A DNA stretch of 64,000 nucleotides from CAIQIA01 sp945861105 (GTDB lineage: Bacteria; Cyanobacteriota; Cyanobacteriia; PCC-6307; Cyanobiaceae): positions 22,940 through 86,939 of the forward strand of contig CANLCC010000004.1 of NCBI GenBank assembly GCA_947488815.1. The letters are read 5' to 3'. The notes beneath the pieces are model-generated. The model saw only the letters and a list, made by a program, of their open reading frames with translations, ran no database searches and was not told where the DNA came from. A program made the translations under genes and the position numbers. Position 1 is the first letter of the stretch; each line of letters starts with the position of its first letter. Positions 33,411 to 42,882 of this stretch are shown piece after piece.

Positions 33411-33656
33411 TCAGCCGAGGCCGAGCAGACCGCGGGTGAAGGCCTCGCCACCCAGAGCGAACTCAGTGGCCAGCAGGGCAATGAAGCCGAGCATGGCCAT
33501 GCGGCCATTGAGCTTCTCGGCACGCTCATGGAAACCCCAGCCGTTGTCGGGGCTCACCACCTGCATGCGGGGCTCGGCGGCGAAGGCGTTAAGGCGGCCA
33601 CCGTCTTCGGTGGTAACGGTGGCGCCGCGGATCACGGCGGGGGAGGAGGAAGCCAC
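33411..33656 (-). CDS. hli: High-light-inducible protein (single-helix chlorophyll-binding)
   Basis: 81 residues. The chlorophyll a/b-binding helix reads FHERAEKLNGRMAMLGFIALLATEFALGG, with the conserved ExxNGRxAMxGF motif. HLIPs sit in the thylakoid membrane and protect photosystem assembly and chlorophyll under stress. It ends with a strong terminator and has its own upstream region with HLR1-like sequence. It lies between chlH and the ubiH-like gene on the same strand. Confidence 0.95.
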   Translation of the reverse strand: MASSSPAVIRGATVTTEDGGRLNAFAAEPRMQVVSPDNGWGFHERAEKLNGRMAMLGFIALLATEFALGGEAFTRGLLGLG

Positions 33657-33675
33657 GGCAGGTCCTGAAACTTGA

Positions 33676-33705
33676 CTAACCGTAACACGATGTTGCGGAT
33701 TGTGA
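33676..33705 (-). promoter_or_regulatory. Possible hli promoter with degenerate HLR1-like element
   Basis: On the minus strand TCACAATCCGCAACA (33691-33705) resembles a pair of RpaB-binding HLR1 half-sites with about three mismatches, followed by TTACGGTTAG as a possible -10 region, 20 bases before the hli start. HLR1 upstream of hli genes is known in cyanobacteria; this site itself is only suggestive. Confidence 0.35.
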
Positions 33706-33730
33706 AGGGATCCCCGCGGACGACCCCGGC

Positions 33731-36700
33731 TCAGGAGCGGGGCTCCACCCCCTCGATCCTGTCCTCGATGTCCTGGTACAGCTGCTGCAACTGCTGAATG
33801 TTGGCGTCGGAGGTCTCCCAGTAGCCGCGGCCGTGGACCTCCAGCAGCGTGCCGACGATGCGGCGGAAGCTGTGGGGGTTGAGGTCCAACAGCCGCTGCC
33901 GCATCTCTGGATCATTGATGAACGTCTCGTTCGCCTCCTCGTAAACAAAGTTGTCAACAGAGCCACTGGTGGCGCTCCAGCCAAGGGTGAAATTCAGCCG
34001 CTTGGCCACCTCGCGCACCCCTTCGTAGCCACTGTTGAGCATCCCCTCGTACCACTTTGGATTGAGCAACTTGGTGCGGGAATCGAGTCGAATCGTCTCG
34101 CCAAGGCTGCGGACCTGGGCGTTGGCTGTCGTGGTATCAGCGATGTAGCTGGCCGGAGCTTTGCCGTCATCACGCAGAGTCTGAATGAGCTTCGTGGGAT
34201 CAGAGTCAAAATAATGACTCACGTCGGTCAGTGAAATTTCTGCCGAATCCAGATTCTGGAAAGTAACGTCTGCCGTCTTCATCGCCGATTCAAAGACCTC
34301 ACGGTTTTGATTCATCTCCCCTGGATTGTCGGCATTGAAGGCAAAGGTCTTGCGCTGGAGATACATCTCCTGCAGTTCGCTTTCCTGTTCCCAGCTGCTG
34401 TTCTCGACAGCAAGGTTGACATTCGAGCTGTAGCTTCCACTGGCATTGGAGAAGACCCGCGTGGCAGCGGCCCTGAGGCTGACGCCCTGGGCTTCGGCCT
34501 GTTCCAGGGCATGGCGGCGCACAAAGTTCTGATCGAGGGGCTCATCAGCCTCCGCCGCCAGCTTCACCGCCTGGTCAATCAGGGCCATCTGGTTGATGAA
34601 GAGGTCGCGAAAGACCCCCGAACAATTGACGACCACGTCAATGCGGGGCCGCCCCAGCTCAGCGAGGGGGATCAGCTCCAGCTTGTTCACCCGCCCGAGG
34701 GAGTCAGCGAGGGGACGCACCCCCAGGAACCAGAGAATCTGGGCCAGGGATTCGCCATAGGTCTTGATGTTGTCGGTCCCCCACAGCACGCAGGCGATGG
34801 TCTCGGGCCAGGTCCCCTGCTCAGACCGCTGACGCTCGATCAGGCGATCCACCACCACCTTGGCGGCGGCCACAGCCGCCCGGGTCGGGATCGCCTGGGG
34901 ATCGAGGGCATGGATGTTCTTGCCGCTCGGCAGCACACCAGGATTGCGGATCGGATCCCCCCCGGGACCTGGCAGAACGTAGTTGCCATCCAGGGCGCGC
35001 AGCAGGCTCTGCATCTCCTCGTCGGCGCAGACGAGTTCAAGACAACCGCGCAGATAGGTGAACAGACGGTCGAGTTCGACGGCATTCACCTGGGTGAAGC
35101 CGGCGCCACAACACACCCGCAGCCACGGGCTTGGAAGGCGCAGTCCCAGGCGCTCCAGGGAGCGCCAGAGCCAGCCGAAGCTGTCCTGCAGGGTCACGCG
35201 GCCATCACGGCCCGTGAGGGCCCGCACCATTGCTCCCACCGCCAGACGGCTGGTGGTGGTGATGCGGCGGTTCAACTCCACATCCGCCAGCACCCCGGCG
35301 TCGTTGCCGCGGTAGACCTCCTCGATGGAGCGCCCCAGACTTTCGGCCAGCAGCCCCGGCAGGCTGCGCAGCCCCTCCTCCTCCCGTTCGAGGGCGGCAA
35401 TGTTGACCAGGGTCGCGATGGCCTCCTCCGCCGTGGGGGGTTTGCCGATGGTGTGCAGACCGCAGGGAAGCAGTCGGCTTTCAATCTCCATCAGTTGGCG
35501 GTACACGGCACCGACCACCGCATCGCGCCGGTCCTGATCCAGTTCAACGGCATCGACCGAAGGCAGGTCGACGTCATGGTCGAGGTTGCACTGGCGCGCG
35601 GTTTCAACGATGGCATTGACGATCTGAATGCCACGGCCCCCCTCCCGCAACTGCTGGTACGACCCCACCAGTTCGCCCAATTCCTTCAGGCCCTTGTAAA
35701 GACCGGCATTCTCGGCCGGTGGCGTGAGGTAACTGATGGTGGAGGCGTAGCCGCGACGCTTGGCGATCGTGGCTTCTGAGGGGTTATTGGCCGCGTAGTA
35801 ATAAAGATTGGGAAGCGCCCCGATGAGGGAATCCGGGTAGCAGCTCTCGCTCATGCCCATCTGCTTGCCCGGCATGAACTCCAGGGATCCATGGGTGCCG
35901 AAGTGGAGCACCGCGTCGGCCCCCCAGACCTTCTCGAGGTAGGTGTAGTAGGCCGCAAAGCCATGGTGCGGACTGGCGCTGCGCGAATAGAGCAGCCGCA
36001 TCGGATCCCCCTCGTAGCCGAAGGTGGGTTGGACGCCGATGAAGACATTGCCGAAGTGACGGCCGTAGACCAGCAGGTTCTGGCCGTCGCTGTTGAGCTG
36101 ACCGGGGGGACGGCCCCAGTTCTCTTCAAGCCTGCTGGAAAAGGGCGTCAACCGCTCGTACTCCTCGACGCTCATCCGGTGGGCGATGGCCAGTTCCGGC
36201 GCCCCCTCCATGGCCTCGGGATCCTTGAGCACCTGCTGCATCAGGTCCTTCGAGTCGCGGGGCAGGGTGCCGACGTCGTAGCCGGCGGCGCGCAGCTCTT
36301 CCAGCACCCGGAAGATGGACCCGAAGACATCGAGGTAGGCGGCGGTGCCGACGTTGCCTTTGTCGGGGGGAAAACTGAAGACCGTGATCGCCAGCTTTTT
36401 GGCATGGCGGGGTTTCCGCCGCAGATTCGCCCAGCGGATCGCCCGTTCGGCGATCGCATCGACGCGATCCTGGAGGGTGTGGGCCTTGCCGGTGGCGTCA
36501 TCCCTACCGGACAGGACAATGGGTTCGATCGCCCCATCCAGTTCGGGGATGGCGATCTGCAGGGCCACCTGCACCGGATGGAGCCCGAGGTCGCTGCCTT
36601 CCCATTCCTGGGTCGTCTGGAACACCAGCGGCAGGGCGACCATGTAAGGCCTGTTGAGCCGCCGCAGGGTCTCGATGGCCTTGGGATGGTCCTGACGGGC

Positions 36701-37726
36701 AGGACCGCCCACCAGGGCAAAGCCCGTGAGGCTCACCGCCGCATCGACCAGGGCCTGGTCGGGGTTGAGGGGATCGAAGAAGAAGCTGTTGACGGGTTTC
36801 GAGAAGTCAAGACCGCCGCAGAACACAGGGATGACACGGGCCCCGCGGAACTCAAGCTCCTGAATCAGAGCCACGTAGTGGGCGTCGTCGCCGGTGACGA
36901 TGTGGCTGCGCTGCAGCACCAGGCCCACCAGCGGTCCGTCCCCCAGGTCGCTGCGGCTCTCGGTCCAGTTCAGATACTCCTTGAGGTCCTCGAACATCGC
37001 CGGGGCCAGGGGGTGCCAGATGCCCTGGTCAGGGAAGACGACCGGGTCGGCGACCGCAAGCCCGGGGCGCTCTCCGATGGCACCATCGAGCACGTAACGG
37101 TCGGCGAGCATCAGCAGCATGTTGCGCAGATTCTCCGGTGTGCCGCCCAGCCAGTACTGGAAACTGAGCATGAAACAGCGGGCGTCCTGGGCCTTTTCGA
37201 CGGGCAGGTACTTCAACACCGTGGGCAGGGTGTTGAGCAGCTTGAGCATCGCGTCCTGAAAACCGGCGCCACCGGCTTCCTTGCGCTTCCGCATGAACTG
37301 GGCGATGGCGCTGCGGCTCTGGCCCAGCTGGGCCATGGAGAAGCTGCCCAGCTTGTTGAGGCGCATCACCTCCGGCATGGAGGGGAAGACCACCGCCGCC
37401 CGCAGGCGGTCCCGATGGGGACTGACGGCCTCCACCACCTTCTGGGCCAGGTCCTCGATGAAGATCAGCGAGGCGACGAAGACATCGGCGCTGGCCACGT
37501 CGGCCTGGAACTGGCTGTAGTTCTGGCCATCCCGCAGTTCCTCGATGAGATAGCCGCAGAGGTCGATGGCCAGGTCGCCGTCCCCGGTGTTGATGGCGGT
37601 CGCGGCCTGGGAAAGGGCGTTCTGGTACTGGGGCTCGAGGACGACGTACACCACCCGGAGGATCTGCCGGCCATCCCCCTCGGGGGGGGAGATCCTGCGG
37701 CTGGCGGAACGGACCTGGGTGAACAT
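33731..37726 (-). CDS. chlH: Magnesium chelatase subunit H
   Basis: Catalytic, porphyrin-binding subunit of Mg-chelatase, which inserts Mg into protoporphyrin IX with ChlD and ChlI at the start of chlorophyll synthesis. 1331 residues, normal for ChlH. The CobN/Mg-chelatase domain is continuous, with RVVYVVLEPQYQNALSQAA near the start, FGTHGSLEFMPGKQMGMSES in the middle (metal/porphyrin region), and VNCSGVFRDLFINQMAL and NSSWEQESELQEMYLQRK later. ChlD and ChlI are not in the window. It is divergent from dapB, with 69 bases between. Confidence 0.98.
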   Translation of the reverse strand: MFTQVRSASRRISPPEGDGRQILRVVYVVLEPQYQNALSQAATAINTGDGDLAIDLCGYLIEELRDGQNYSQFQADVASADVFVASLIFIEDLAQKVVEAVSPHRDRLRAAVVFPSMPEVMRLNKLGSFSMAQLGQSRSAIAQFMRKRKEAGGAGFQDAMLKLLNTLPTVLKYLPVEKAQDARCFMLSFQYWLGGTPENLRNMLLMLADRYVLDGAIGERPGLAVADPVVFPDQGIWHPLAPAMFEDLKEYLNWTESRSDLGDGPLVGLVLQRSHIVTGDDAHYVALIQELEFRGARVIPVFCGGLDFSKPVNSFFFDPLNPDQALVDAAVSLTGFALVGGPARQDHPKAIETLRRLNRPYMVALPLVFQTTQEWEGSDLGLHPVQVALQIAIPELDGAIEPIVLSGRDDATGKAHTLQDRVDAIAERAIRWANLRRKPRHAKKLAITVFSFPPDKGNVGTAAYLDVFGSIFRVLEELRAAGYDVGTLPRDSKDLMQQVLKDPEAMEGAPELAIAHRMSVEEYERLTPFSSRLEENWGRPPGQLNSDGQNLLVYGRHFGNVFIGVQPTFGYEGDPMRLLYSRSASPHHGFAAYYTYLEKVWGADAVLHFGTHGSLEFMPGKQMGMSESCYPDSLIGALPNLYYYAANNPSEATIAKRRGYASTISYLTPPAENAGLYKGLKELGELVGSYQQLREGGRGIQIVNAIVETARQCNLDHDVDLPSVDAVELDQDRRDAVVGAVYRQLMEIESRLLPCGLHTIGKPPTAEEAIATLVNIAALEREEEGLRSLPGLLAESLGRSIEEVYRGNDAGVLADVELNRRITTTSRLAVGAMVRALTGRDGRVTLQDSFGWLWRSLERLGLRLPSPWLRVCCGAGFTQVNAVELDRLFTYLRGCLELVCADEEMQSLLRALDGNYVLPGPGGDPIRNPGVLPSGKNIHALDPQAIPTRAAVAAAKVVVDRLIERQRSEQGTWPETIACVLWGTDNIKTYGESLAQILWFLGVRPLADSLGRVNKLELIPLAELGRPRIDVVVNCSGVFRDLFINQMALIDQAVKLAAEADEPLDQNFVRRHALEQAEAQGVSLRAAATRVFSNASGSYSSNVNLAVENSSWEQESELQEMYLQRKTFAFNADNPGEMNQNREVFESAMKTADVTFQNLDSAEISLTDVSHYFDSDPTKLIQTLRDDGKAPASYIADTTTANAQVRSLGETIRLDSRTKLLNPKWYEGMLNSGYEGVREVAKRLNFTLGWSATSGSVDNFVYEEANETFINDPEMRQRLLDLNPHSFRRIVGTLLEVHGRGYWETSDANIQQLQQLYQDIEDRIEGVEPRS

Positions 37727-37795
37727 CCTCTGAGCTCTGTCGATCAGGAAAGATTACGGACAGACTGACGCCGCTGCGGCAGAACGACGACGCCG

Positions 37796-38620
37796 ATGAC
37801 CGATTCGACCATTCCCGTGCTGGTGGCCGGTGCCCTGGGCCGCATGGGCGCCGAGGTGGTGAGGGCCGTCCTCAACGCCGCCGACTGCACGCTCGTGGGG
37901 GCCGTGGACACCACCCCGGGCAGCGCCGGTGATGACATCGGCGAACGGCTGGGGCTGGGGAGCCTTGACGTGGCCGTGAGCCCTGATCTGGAAGGGAGTC
38001 TCTGCCTGGCCAGCCAGCAGCACCCAGGCAGTGTCCTCGTCGACTTCACCCACCCCGCCGTGGTCTACGAACACACCCGCGCCGCGATCGCCTACGGCGT
38101 CGCTCCGGTGATCGGCACCACGGGGCTCTCACCGGAGCAGCTGGCCGACCTGGCGCGCCTGGCGGACCGTTCGTCGATGGGGGCGGCGGTGGTCCCGAAC
38201 TTCTCGGTGGGCATGGTGCTGCTGCAGCAGGCCGCCGCCGCCGCCGCCCGCTTCTATGACCACGCCGAACTGGTGGAGCTGCACCACAACCGCAAGGCCG
38301 ATGCCCCAAGCGGCACCTGCCTCAAGACCGCCGAGATGATGGAAGAGCTGGGCAAGACCTTCAACGCCAGCGAAGTCGACGAGCACGAAAGCCTGGCGGG
38401 CAGCCGCGGCGGCCTCAGATCCAGTGGCCTCCGCCTGCATGCGATCCGCCTGCCGGGGCTGGTGGCCCACCAGGAGGTCCAGTTCGGCGCCTCCGGCGAG
38501 CGCTACGTGCTGCGGCACGACACCTTCGACCGGGCGGCCTACATGCCGGGGGTGCTGCACACCGTCCGGCGGGTGCGGCAGCTGCCCGGCCTGGTGTACG
38601 GCCTCGAAAAGCTGCTCTGA
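37796..38620 (+). CDS. dapB: 4-hydroxy-tetrahydrodipicolinate reductase
   Basis: Reduces hydroxytetrahydrodipicolinate in lysine and diaminopimelate synthesis. NAD(P)-binding GALGRMGAEVV, the VDFTHPAVV and GTTGLSPEQL segments, and the catalytic VELHHNRKADAPSGTCLKTA are all present. 274 residues is normal. The following gene starts 8 bases after its stop. Confidence 0.96.
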   Translation: MTDSTIPVLVAGALGRMGAEVVRAVLNAADCTLVGAVDTTPGSAGDDIGERLGLGSLDVAVSPDLEGSLCLASQQHPGSVLVDFTHPAVVYEHTRAAIAYGVAPVIGTTGLSPEQLADLARLADRSSMGAAVVPNFSVGMVLLQQAAAAAARFYDHAELVELHHNRKADAPSGTCLKTAEMMEELGKTFNASEVDEHESLAGSRGGLRSSGLRLHAIRLPGLVAHQEVQFGASGERYVLRHDTFDRAAYMPGVLHTVRRVRQLPGLVYGLEKLL

Positions 38621-38628
38621 GGCCCGCC

Positions 38629-39273
38629 ATGCTCGTTCCCCTCAAACCCGGCGAACTGCAGCGTCTGGTGCCCCTGGTGGCCACGGGCCCCCAGTTCTCC
38701 CACTGCTGGGGCAACCCGAGCAAGGGGTTGCAGCGGGTGCTGGTGTCGAGCGTCGGCGGGGTGATCCCCCTGCTGATCAGCCAGAGCACCTTCGGCTACG
38801 GCGCAGGCAGCATCTGGCTGGTGATCGGCATCACATTGCTGCTCTACGTGCTCTGGGGACCGATCCTCGAGGCCGGTCAGCGCAACAGCCGCCTGCGGCG
38901 CTACCCGGCGGCAGCCCTGTTCGAAGGCACGATCGCCGACCTTTACACCCGCGAACGCCTCGAAGACCGGCAGGAACAGGCCGACCGCAGCGGCCGCCTG
39001 GAGGTCGTCGAAAACCGACGCACCTGGCTCTGCCTCGAACTGGAGGACGAGGACGGTCGTCTGGGCGTTCTGCGTTGCCCACTGCTCAAGGACCATCGCA
39101 ACCTGCGGCAGGGCATGGTGGTGCGCTGTCTGGTGCTGGCCGAGCGGGGCGATTTCGCCCGCATCGGGGCCCTTTCGGATGCCTGGATCCCCCAGGCGCG
39201 GCAGTGGGTGGGCGAGTACCCCTATCTGCTCCGCCCCGCCTTCGAAGAACTGTGCCTGCGGCGGCTGCGCTAA
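38629..39273 (+). CDS. Conserved cyanobacterial membrane protein, unknown function
   Basis: 214 residues. MLVPLKPGELQRLVPLVATG leads to two close hydrophobic helices near residues 38-80 (GGVIPLLISQ; SIWLVIGITLLLYVLWGPIL), then a ~130-residue soluble domain with FEGTIADLYTRERLEDRQE and VVRCLVLAERGDFARIGALSD. Some databases label relatives as phosphate permease, which the two helices do not support. It is in tandem with dapB and overlaps folP by 4 bases, tail to tail. Confidence 0.75.
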   Translation: MLVPLKPGELQRLVPLVATGPQFSHCWGNPSKGLQRVLVSSVGGVIPLLISQSTFGYGAGSIWLVIGITLLLYVLWGPILEAGQRNSRLRRYPAAALFEGTIADLYTRERLEDRQEQADRSGRLEVVENRRTWLCLELEDEDGRLGVLRCPLLKDHRNLRQGMVVRCLVLAERGDFARIGALSDAWIPQARQWVGEYPYLLRPAFEELCLRRLR

Positions 39274-40106
39274 CGGGGCCAGAGGGCGTCAGCCATCCGA
39301 CAGGTCTGCACGATCGGACCCACGTCATGCACCCGCACCACCCGGGCCCCACCGGCGATGGCCCGGCAGACGCTGGCCGCCGTGCCCCACAGCCGGGCCC
39401 TCGGCCGCGACTCCTGCAGCACCGCGCCGATGAAGCGCTTGCGGGAGGGGCCCACCAGCAGCGGAAACCCATGGCGCCCAAGCTGCGGCAGGCCGGCCAG
39501 CAGGGTGAGGTTCTGCTCACTGGTCTTGGCGAACCCCAGCCCGGGATCCCAGAGGATGCGATCCGCAGCCACCCCGGCCCGACAGGCGGCCTCGGTGGCC
39601 TGCAGCAGCTCGGCTTCGACTTCGCCGCAGACGTCGTCGTACCGGGCCAGTTCATCCATCGTGGTGCTGTCGCCCCGGCTGTGCATCAGCACCAGCGGGC
39701 AGCCCCGACGCCCCAGCAGCGGCCACAGGTCAGGGTCGCCACGGCCACCGCTGACGTCGTTGATCCAGTCGGCGCCGACCTCGAGGGCAGCGGCGGCGAC
39801 GGCCGCCAGGGTCGTGTCGACGCTGATCAGCGGTGCCGGACCCAGCTGCTGCCGCAGCAGCGCCAGGGCCGGCAGCAGCCGTCGGCACTCCTCCTCGGCC
39901 CCCACGGCCACCGCACCGGGGCGGCTGCTCTGGGCCCCGAGGTCCAGCACGTCAGCCCCCTGGGCGAGGGCACGGCGGGCGGCCGAGAGCACCATCGCCG
40001 GCCCCTGAAGTCGGCCTCCATCACTGAAGGAATCGGGCGTGAGGTTGAGCACGGCCATCACGCCCGTGCGATCGCCCCAGGGCAGCAGGGGCGCCTTAGG
40101 GGTCAC
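39270..40106 (-). CDS. folP: Dihydropteroate synthase
   Basis: Joins p-aminobenzoate to hydroxymethyl-dihydropterin diphosphate in folate synthesis. TIM-barrel motifs are VMAVLNLTPDSFSDGGRL, LDLGAQSSRPGAVAV, SVDTTLAAVAAAALE, ADWINDVSGG and LVLMHSRGD. 278 residues is normal. Its start overlaps the tpiA stop as ATGA, so the two are coupled. Confidence 0.96.
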   Translation of the reverse strand: MTPKAPLLPWGDRTGVMAVLNLTPDSFSDGGRLQGPAMVLSAARRALAQGADVLDLGAQSSRPGAVAVGAEEECRRLLPALALLRQQLGPAPLISVDTTLAAVAAAALEVGADWINDVSGGRGDPDLWPLLGRRGCPLVLMHSRGDSTTMDELARYDDVCGEVEAELLQATEAACRAGVAADRILWDPGLGFAKTSEQNLTLLAGLPQLGRHGFPLLVGPSRKRFIGAVLQESRPRARLWGTAASVCRAIAGGARVVRVHDVGPIVQTCRMADALWPR

Positions 40107-40855
40107 ACCGGTGCAGCCACCTGAAAGCCGGCGATGCGGGCGAACCCTTCAGGGTCCAGGGAGGCCCCGCCCACCAGCACCCCGTCGATGTCGGACTGGG
40201 CCATGATCTGGTCGATGTTGTCGGGCTTGACCGAGCCGCCGTACTGAACAACCAGGGCCGGCTCACCCACCCAGGTGCGGATCTGGGCGCAGATCCGGTT
40301 GGCTTCACTGGCGGCACAGGTCTTGCCGGTGCCGATGGCCCAGATCGGTTCGTAGGCCACAACCAGATGGCGGGGATCGAGGCCCTGCAGCCCCTGCTCC
40401 ACCTGACGGCGGATCACCCGTTCGGTTTCCCCGGCTTCACGCTGCTCGTCGCTCTCGCCCACACAGACGATCGGCACCAGTCCGGCGGCCTGGGCGGCGC
40501 GGGCCCGCAGGTTGATCTGCTCGTCGCTTTCGCTGAAGTACTTGCGGGGTTCGCTGTGGCCGACGATCGCGTAGCGCACGCCATGTTCCAGCAGCATCGC
40601 CGGCGAAATCTCGCCGGTGTAGGCCCCGTGACCCTCCCAGTGAACGTTCTGGCTGGAGAGGGCAACCGGGCTGCCGGCCAGGGCCTCACTGAGGGTCTGC
40701 AGCGCCGTGAAGGGAGGGGCCAGCACGATGGTGCGGTCCCCGGGCAGGCCCTGGATCAGCGGCAGGAAGCGTTCGGCGAAGGACCGGGCCTCCGCGCACG
40801 TCATGTGCATCTTCCAGTTGCCGGCGATCACCGCCGGGCGCGACGCCGTGGCCAC
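40103..40855 (-). CDS. tpiA: Triosephosphate isomerase
   Basis: Interconverts DHAP and glyceraldehyde-3-phosphate in glycolysis and the Calvin cycle. Catalytic Lys in AVIAGNWKMHMT, His in AIVGHSEPRKYF and Glu in VVAYEPIWAIGTGKT are intact; the phosphate loop ends VQYGGSVKPDN. About 250 residues is normal. The start is the GTG giving MATASRPAVIAGNWK; the open frame upstream is not conserved. It is coupled to folP by ATGA. Confidence 0.96.
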   Translation of the reverse strand: MATASRPAVIAGNWKMHMTCAEARSFAERFLPLIQGLPGDRTIVLAPPFTALQTLSEALAGSPVALSSQNVHWEGHGAYTGEISPAMLLEHGVRYAIVGHSEPRKYFSESDEQINLRARAAQAAGLVPIVCVGESDEQREAGETERVIRRQVEQGLQGLDPRHLVVAYEPIWAIGTGKTCAASEANRICAQIRTWVGEPALVVQYGGSVKPDNIDQIMAQSDIDGVLVGGASLDPEGFARIAGFQVAAPV

Positions 40856-40880
40856 GGACCCTGTGCAAGAGCCAGCCAAC

Positions 40881-41081
40881 CTAGGTCCCCGTGGGCGCCT
40901 CGGGGAGCTGCACCTCATGGGAGCGACCGTCGAGGCTGAGGCGGTCGCCATCGCAGAGCTGCCGACCCCGGCGCAGCTCTGCCGCACCATTGACCATCAC
41001 CTGGCCTGACTGGACCCGCAGCTTGGCTTCACCGCCCGTGGCCACGAGGCCCCGCCATTTGAGGTACTGATCCAGACGCAC
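40881..41081 (-). CDS. S4-domain RNA-binding protein
   Basis: 66 residues, a bare S4 fold of YbcJ/YaaA type: RLDQYLKWRGLVATGGEAKL, then VQSGQVMVNGAAELRRGRQL and DGDRLSLDGRSHEV. Such proteins bind structured RNA, often ribosomal. The GTG at 41081 is the only start next to the domain. It is divergent from the ABC gene, 37 bases apart, and lies 25 bases upstream of tpiA. Confidence 0.85.
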   Translation of the reverse strand: MRLDQYLKWRGLVATGGEAKLRVQSGQVMVNGAAELRRGRQLCDGDRLSLDGRSHEVQLPEAPTGT

Positions 41082-41118
41082 CGGAAGGAAGAAGGCAGTG
41101 CCCGCGTAGCCTGCCCCG

Positions 41119-42882
41119 ATGCTCGCACCCTCCCCGGCCGGCTTCCGCAGGCTGCTCCCTTCGCTGAAGCCCCATCGAGCACGGCTGGCGGCGGGAGGCG
41201 CCTGCATGCTCGTGTTCGTGGCCTGCTGGCCGTTGCTGGCCTCCCAGGCCGGTCGTCTCATCCCCGCCATCGGCGCCGGGGATGTGGGCCGGGTGCTGCA
41301 GGTGATAGCGATTGCCCTTGGGTTGTTTCTGCTGCAGAAGCTGGCCCAGTTCGGGCAGGACACCCTGCTGGCGGCACCGGCCCTGCAGGTGAGCCAGGAG
41401 CTGCGGCGGCAGCTCTTCGCGCAGCTCCAGCGCATCGATCTCGGGGCCCTGGAGAAGCTGTCGGCCGGCGATCTCACCTACCGCCTCACCGAAGATGCCG
41501 ACCGGGTCGGTGAGGTGGTGTACAAGACCATTCAGGACACCGTCCCCAGCGTCCTGCAGCTCGTGGCCGTCTTCGGCTACATGGTGGTTCTCGACTGGAA
41601 GCTGTCGCTGGCCACCCTGCTGCTGGCCCCGCTGGTGGCGTTGATGGTGAGCAGCTTCGGCGCCCGCGTCATGGCCGCCGCCGAGCGCAGTCAGCGACAG
41701 GTGAGTGAGCTGGCAAGCCTGCTGGGGGAGGCGATCACCGCCCTGCCGCTGGTGCGGGCCTTCGCTGCCGAACCCTGGCTCCAGCAGCGCTTCGAGAGCG
41801 AGATCGACGCCCACCGCCGCGCCCGCTACCGCACCCTGCGGCTGCTGGCCCTGCAGCATCCGGTGGTGGGCTTTCTTGAGGCCGCCGGCATTCTGGCCGT
41901 GCTGCTGATGGGGGCCGGGCGGATCGCCGCCGGCGATCTCAGCGCCGCTGGTTTCAGCAGCTATGTGGCGGCCCTGCTGATGCTGATCGACCCCATCTCC
42001 CACCTCACCACCAACTACAACGAGTTCCAGCAGGGCCAGGCCTCCCTGCGGCGCCTGCGCGCCATTGAGGCAGAACGGCAGGAACCCCCCGATCGACCGG
42101 GCGCCGTGGCCCTCACCTCCCCCCGCGGCGAGCTGAGGCTCGAGGCCATCAGCTTCGGCTACGACCCCACGGCACCGGTGCTTCAGCAGCTGGACCTCAG
42201 CATCGAACCGGGCCAGGTGGTGGCCCTGGTGGGCCCCAGCGGCGCCGGCAAGAGCACTCTTTTCTCTCTGTTGCTGCGCTTCAACATCGCCCAGGAAGGA
42301 CGGGTGCTGCTGGATGGCCATGACATCCGCAACCTGCGATCCGCCGAACTGCGCCGGGCGGTGGCCCTGGTGCCCCAGACCACAAACTTGTTCTCGGGGA
42401 CGGTCGCCGAGGCGATCCGTTTCGGCCGTGACGCCTGTGACGAGTCGGTACGCCGGGCCGCCAGGCTGGCCAACGCCGACGGCTTCATCGAATCCCTGCC
42501 CGGCGGCTACGGCAGCCGCATTGAAGAGCGGGGCAGCAACCTCTCCGGTGGCCAGCGCCAGAGGCTGGCGATTGCCCGCGCGGTCCTGGGGGATCCGGCG
42601 GTGCTGCTCCTTGATGAGGCGACCAGCGCCCTGGATGCCGAGGCCGAGGAGGCGGTGCAGCAGGGTCTGCACCAGGCCATGGCCGGCCGCACGGTGCTGG
42701 TGATCGCCCACCGGCTGTCGACGGTGCAGGAGGCCGATCGCATCCTGGTGCTGGAGGGGGGCAGGATCGTGGAACAGGGCAGCCACGATCAGCTGATGCA
42801 GGCCGGCGGCCGGTACCGTGATTTCTGCAACCGGCAGCTGATCCGCTCCGCCAGCCCGCTGGCGCACCCCCCCCATGGCTGA
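41119..42882 (+). CDS. ABC transporter, fused permease and ATP-binding protein
   Basis: Exporter-type half-transporter, 587 residues. Membrane domain fills about residues 15-310. The ATPase has Walker A GPSGAGKSTLFSLLLRF, Q-loop ALVPQTTNLFSGTV, signature NLSGGQRQRLAIARAVLG, Walker B AVLLLDEATSALDAEA and the switch His in VIAHRLSTV. Unlike the first half-transporter, its catalytic Glu is present, so it can work as a homodimer. Substrate unknown; lipid or drug-type export is typical of the family. It overlaps the next gene by 8 bases. Confidence 0.92.
   Translation: MLAPSPAGFRRLLPSLKPHRARLAAGGACMLVFVACWPLLASQAGRLIPAIGAGDVGRVLQVIAIALGLFLLQKLAQFGQDTLLAAPALQVSQELRRQLFAQLQRIDLGALEKLSAGDLTYRLTEDADRVGEVVYKTIQDTVPSVLQLVAVFGYMVVLDWKLSLATLLLAPLVALMVSSFGARVMAAAERSQRQVSELASLLGEAITALPLVRAFAAEPWLQQRFESEIDAHRRARYRTLRLLALQHPVVGFLEAAGILAVLLMGAGRIAAGDLSAAGFSSYVAALLMLIDPISHLTTNYNEFQQGQASLRRLRAIEAERQEPPDRPGAVALTSPRGELRLEAISFGYDPTAPVLQQLDLSIEPGQVVALVGPSGAGKSTLFSLLLRFNIAQEGRVLLDGHDIRNLRSAELRRAVALVPQTTNLFSGTVAEAIRFGRDACDESVRRAARLANADGFIESLPGGYGSRIEERGSNLSGGQRQRLAIARAVLGDPAVLLLDEATSALDAEAEEAVQQGLHQAMAGRTVLVIAHRLSTVQEADRILVLEGGRIVEQGSHDQLMQAGGRYRDFCNRQLIRSASPLAHPPHG

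Noticed and set aside
34307..37768. Two long plus-strand ORFs opposite chlH
   Set aside because: Composition is that of an antisense shadow (His, Gly, Gln, Leu), no motifs, and chlH is certain on the other strand.
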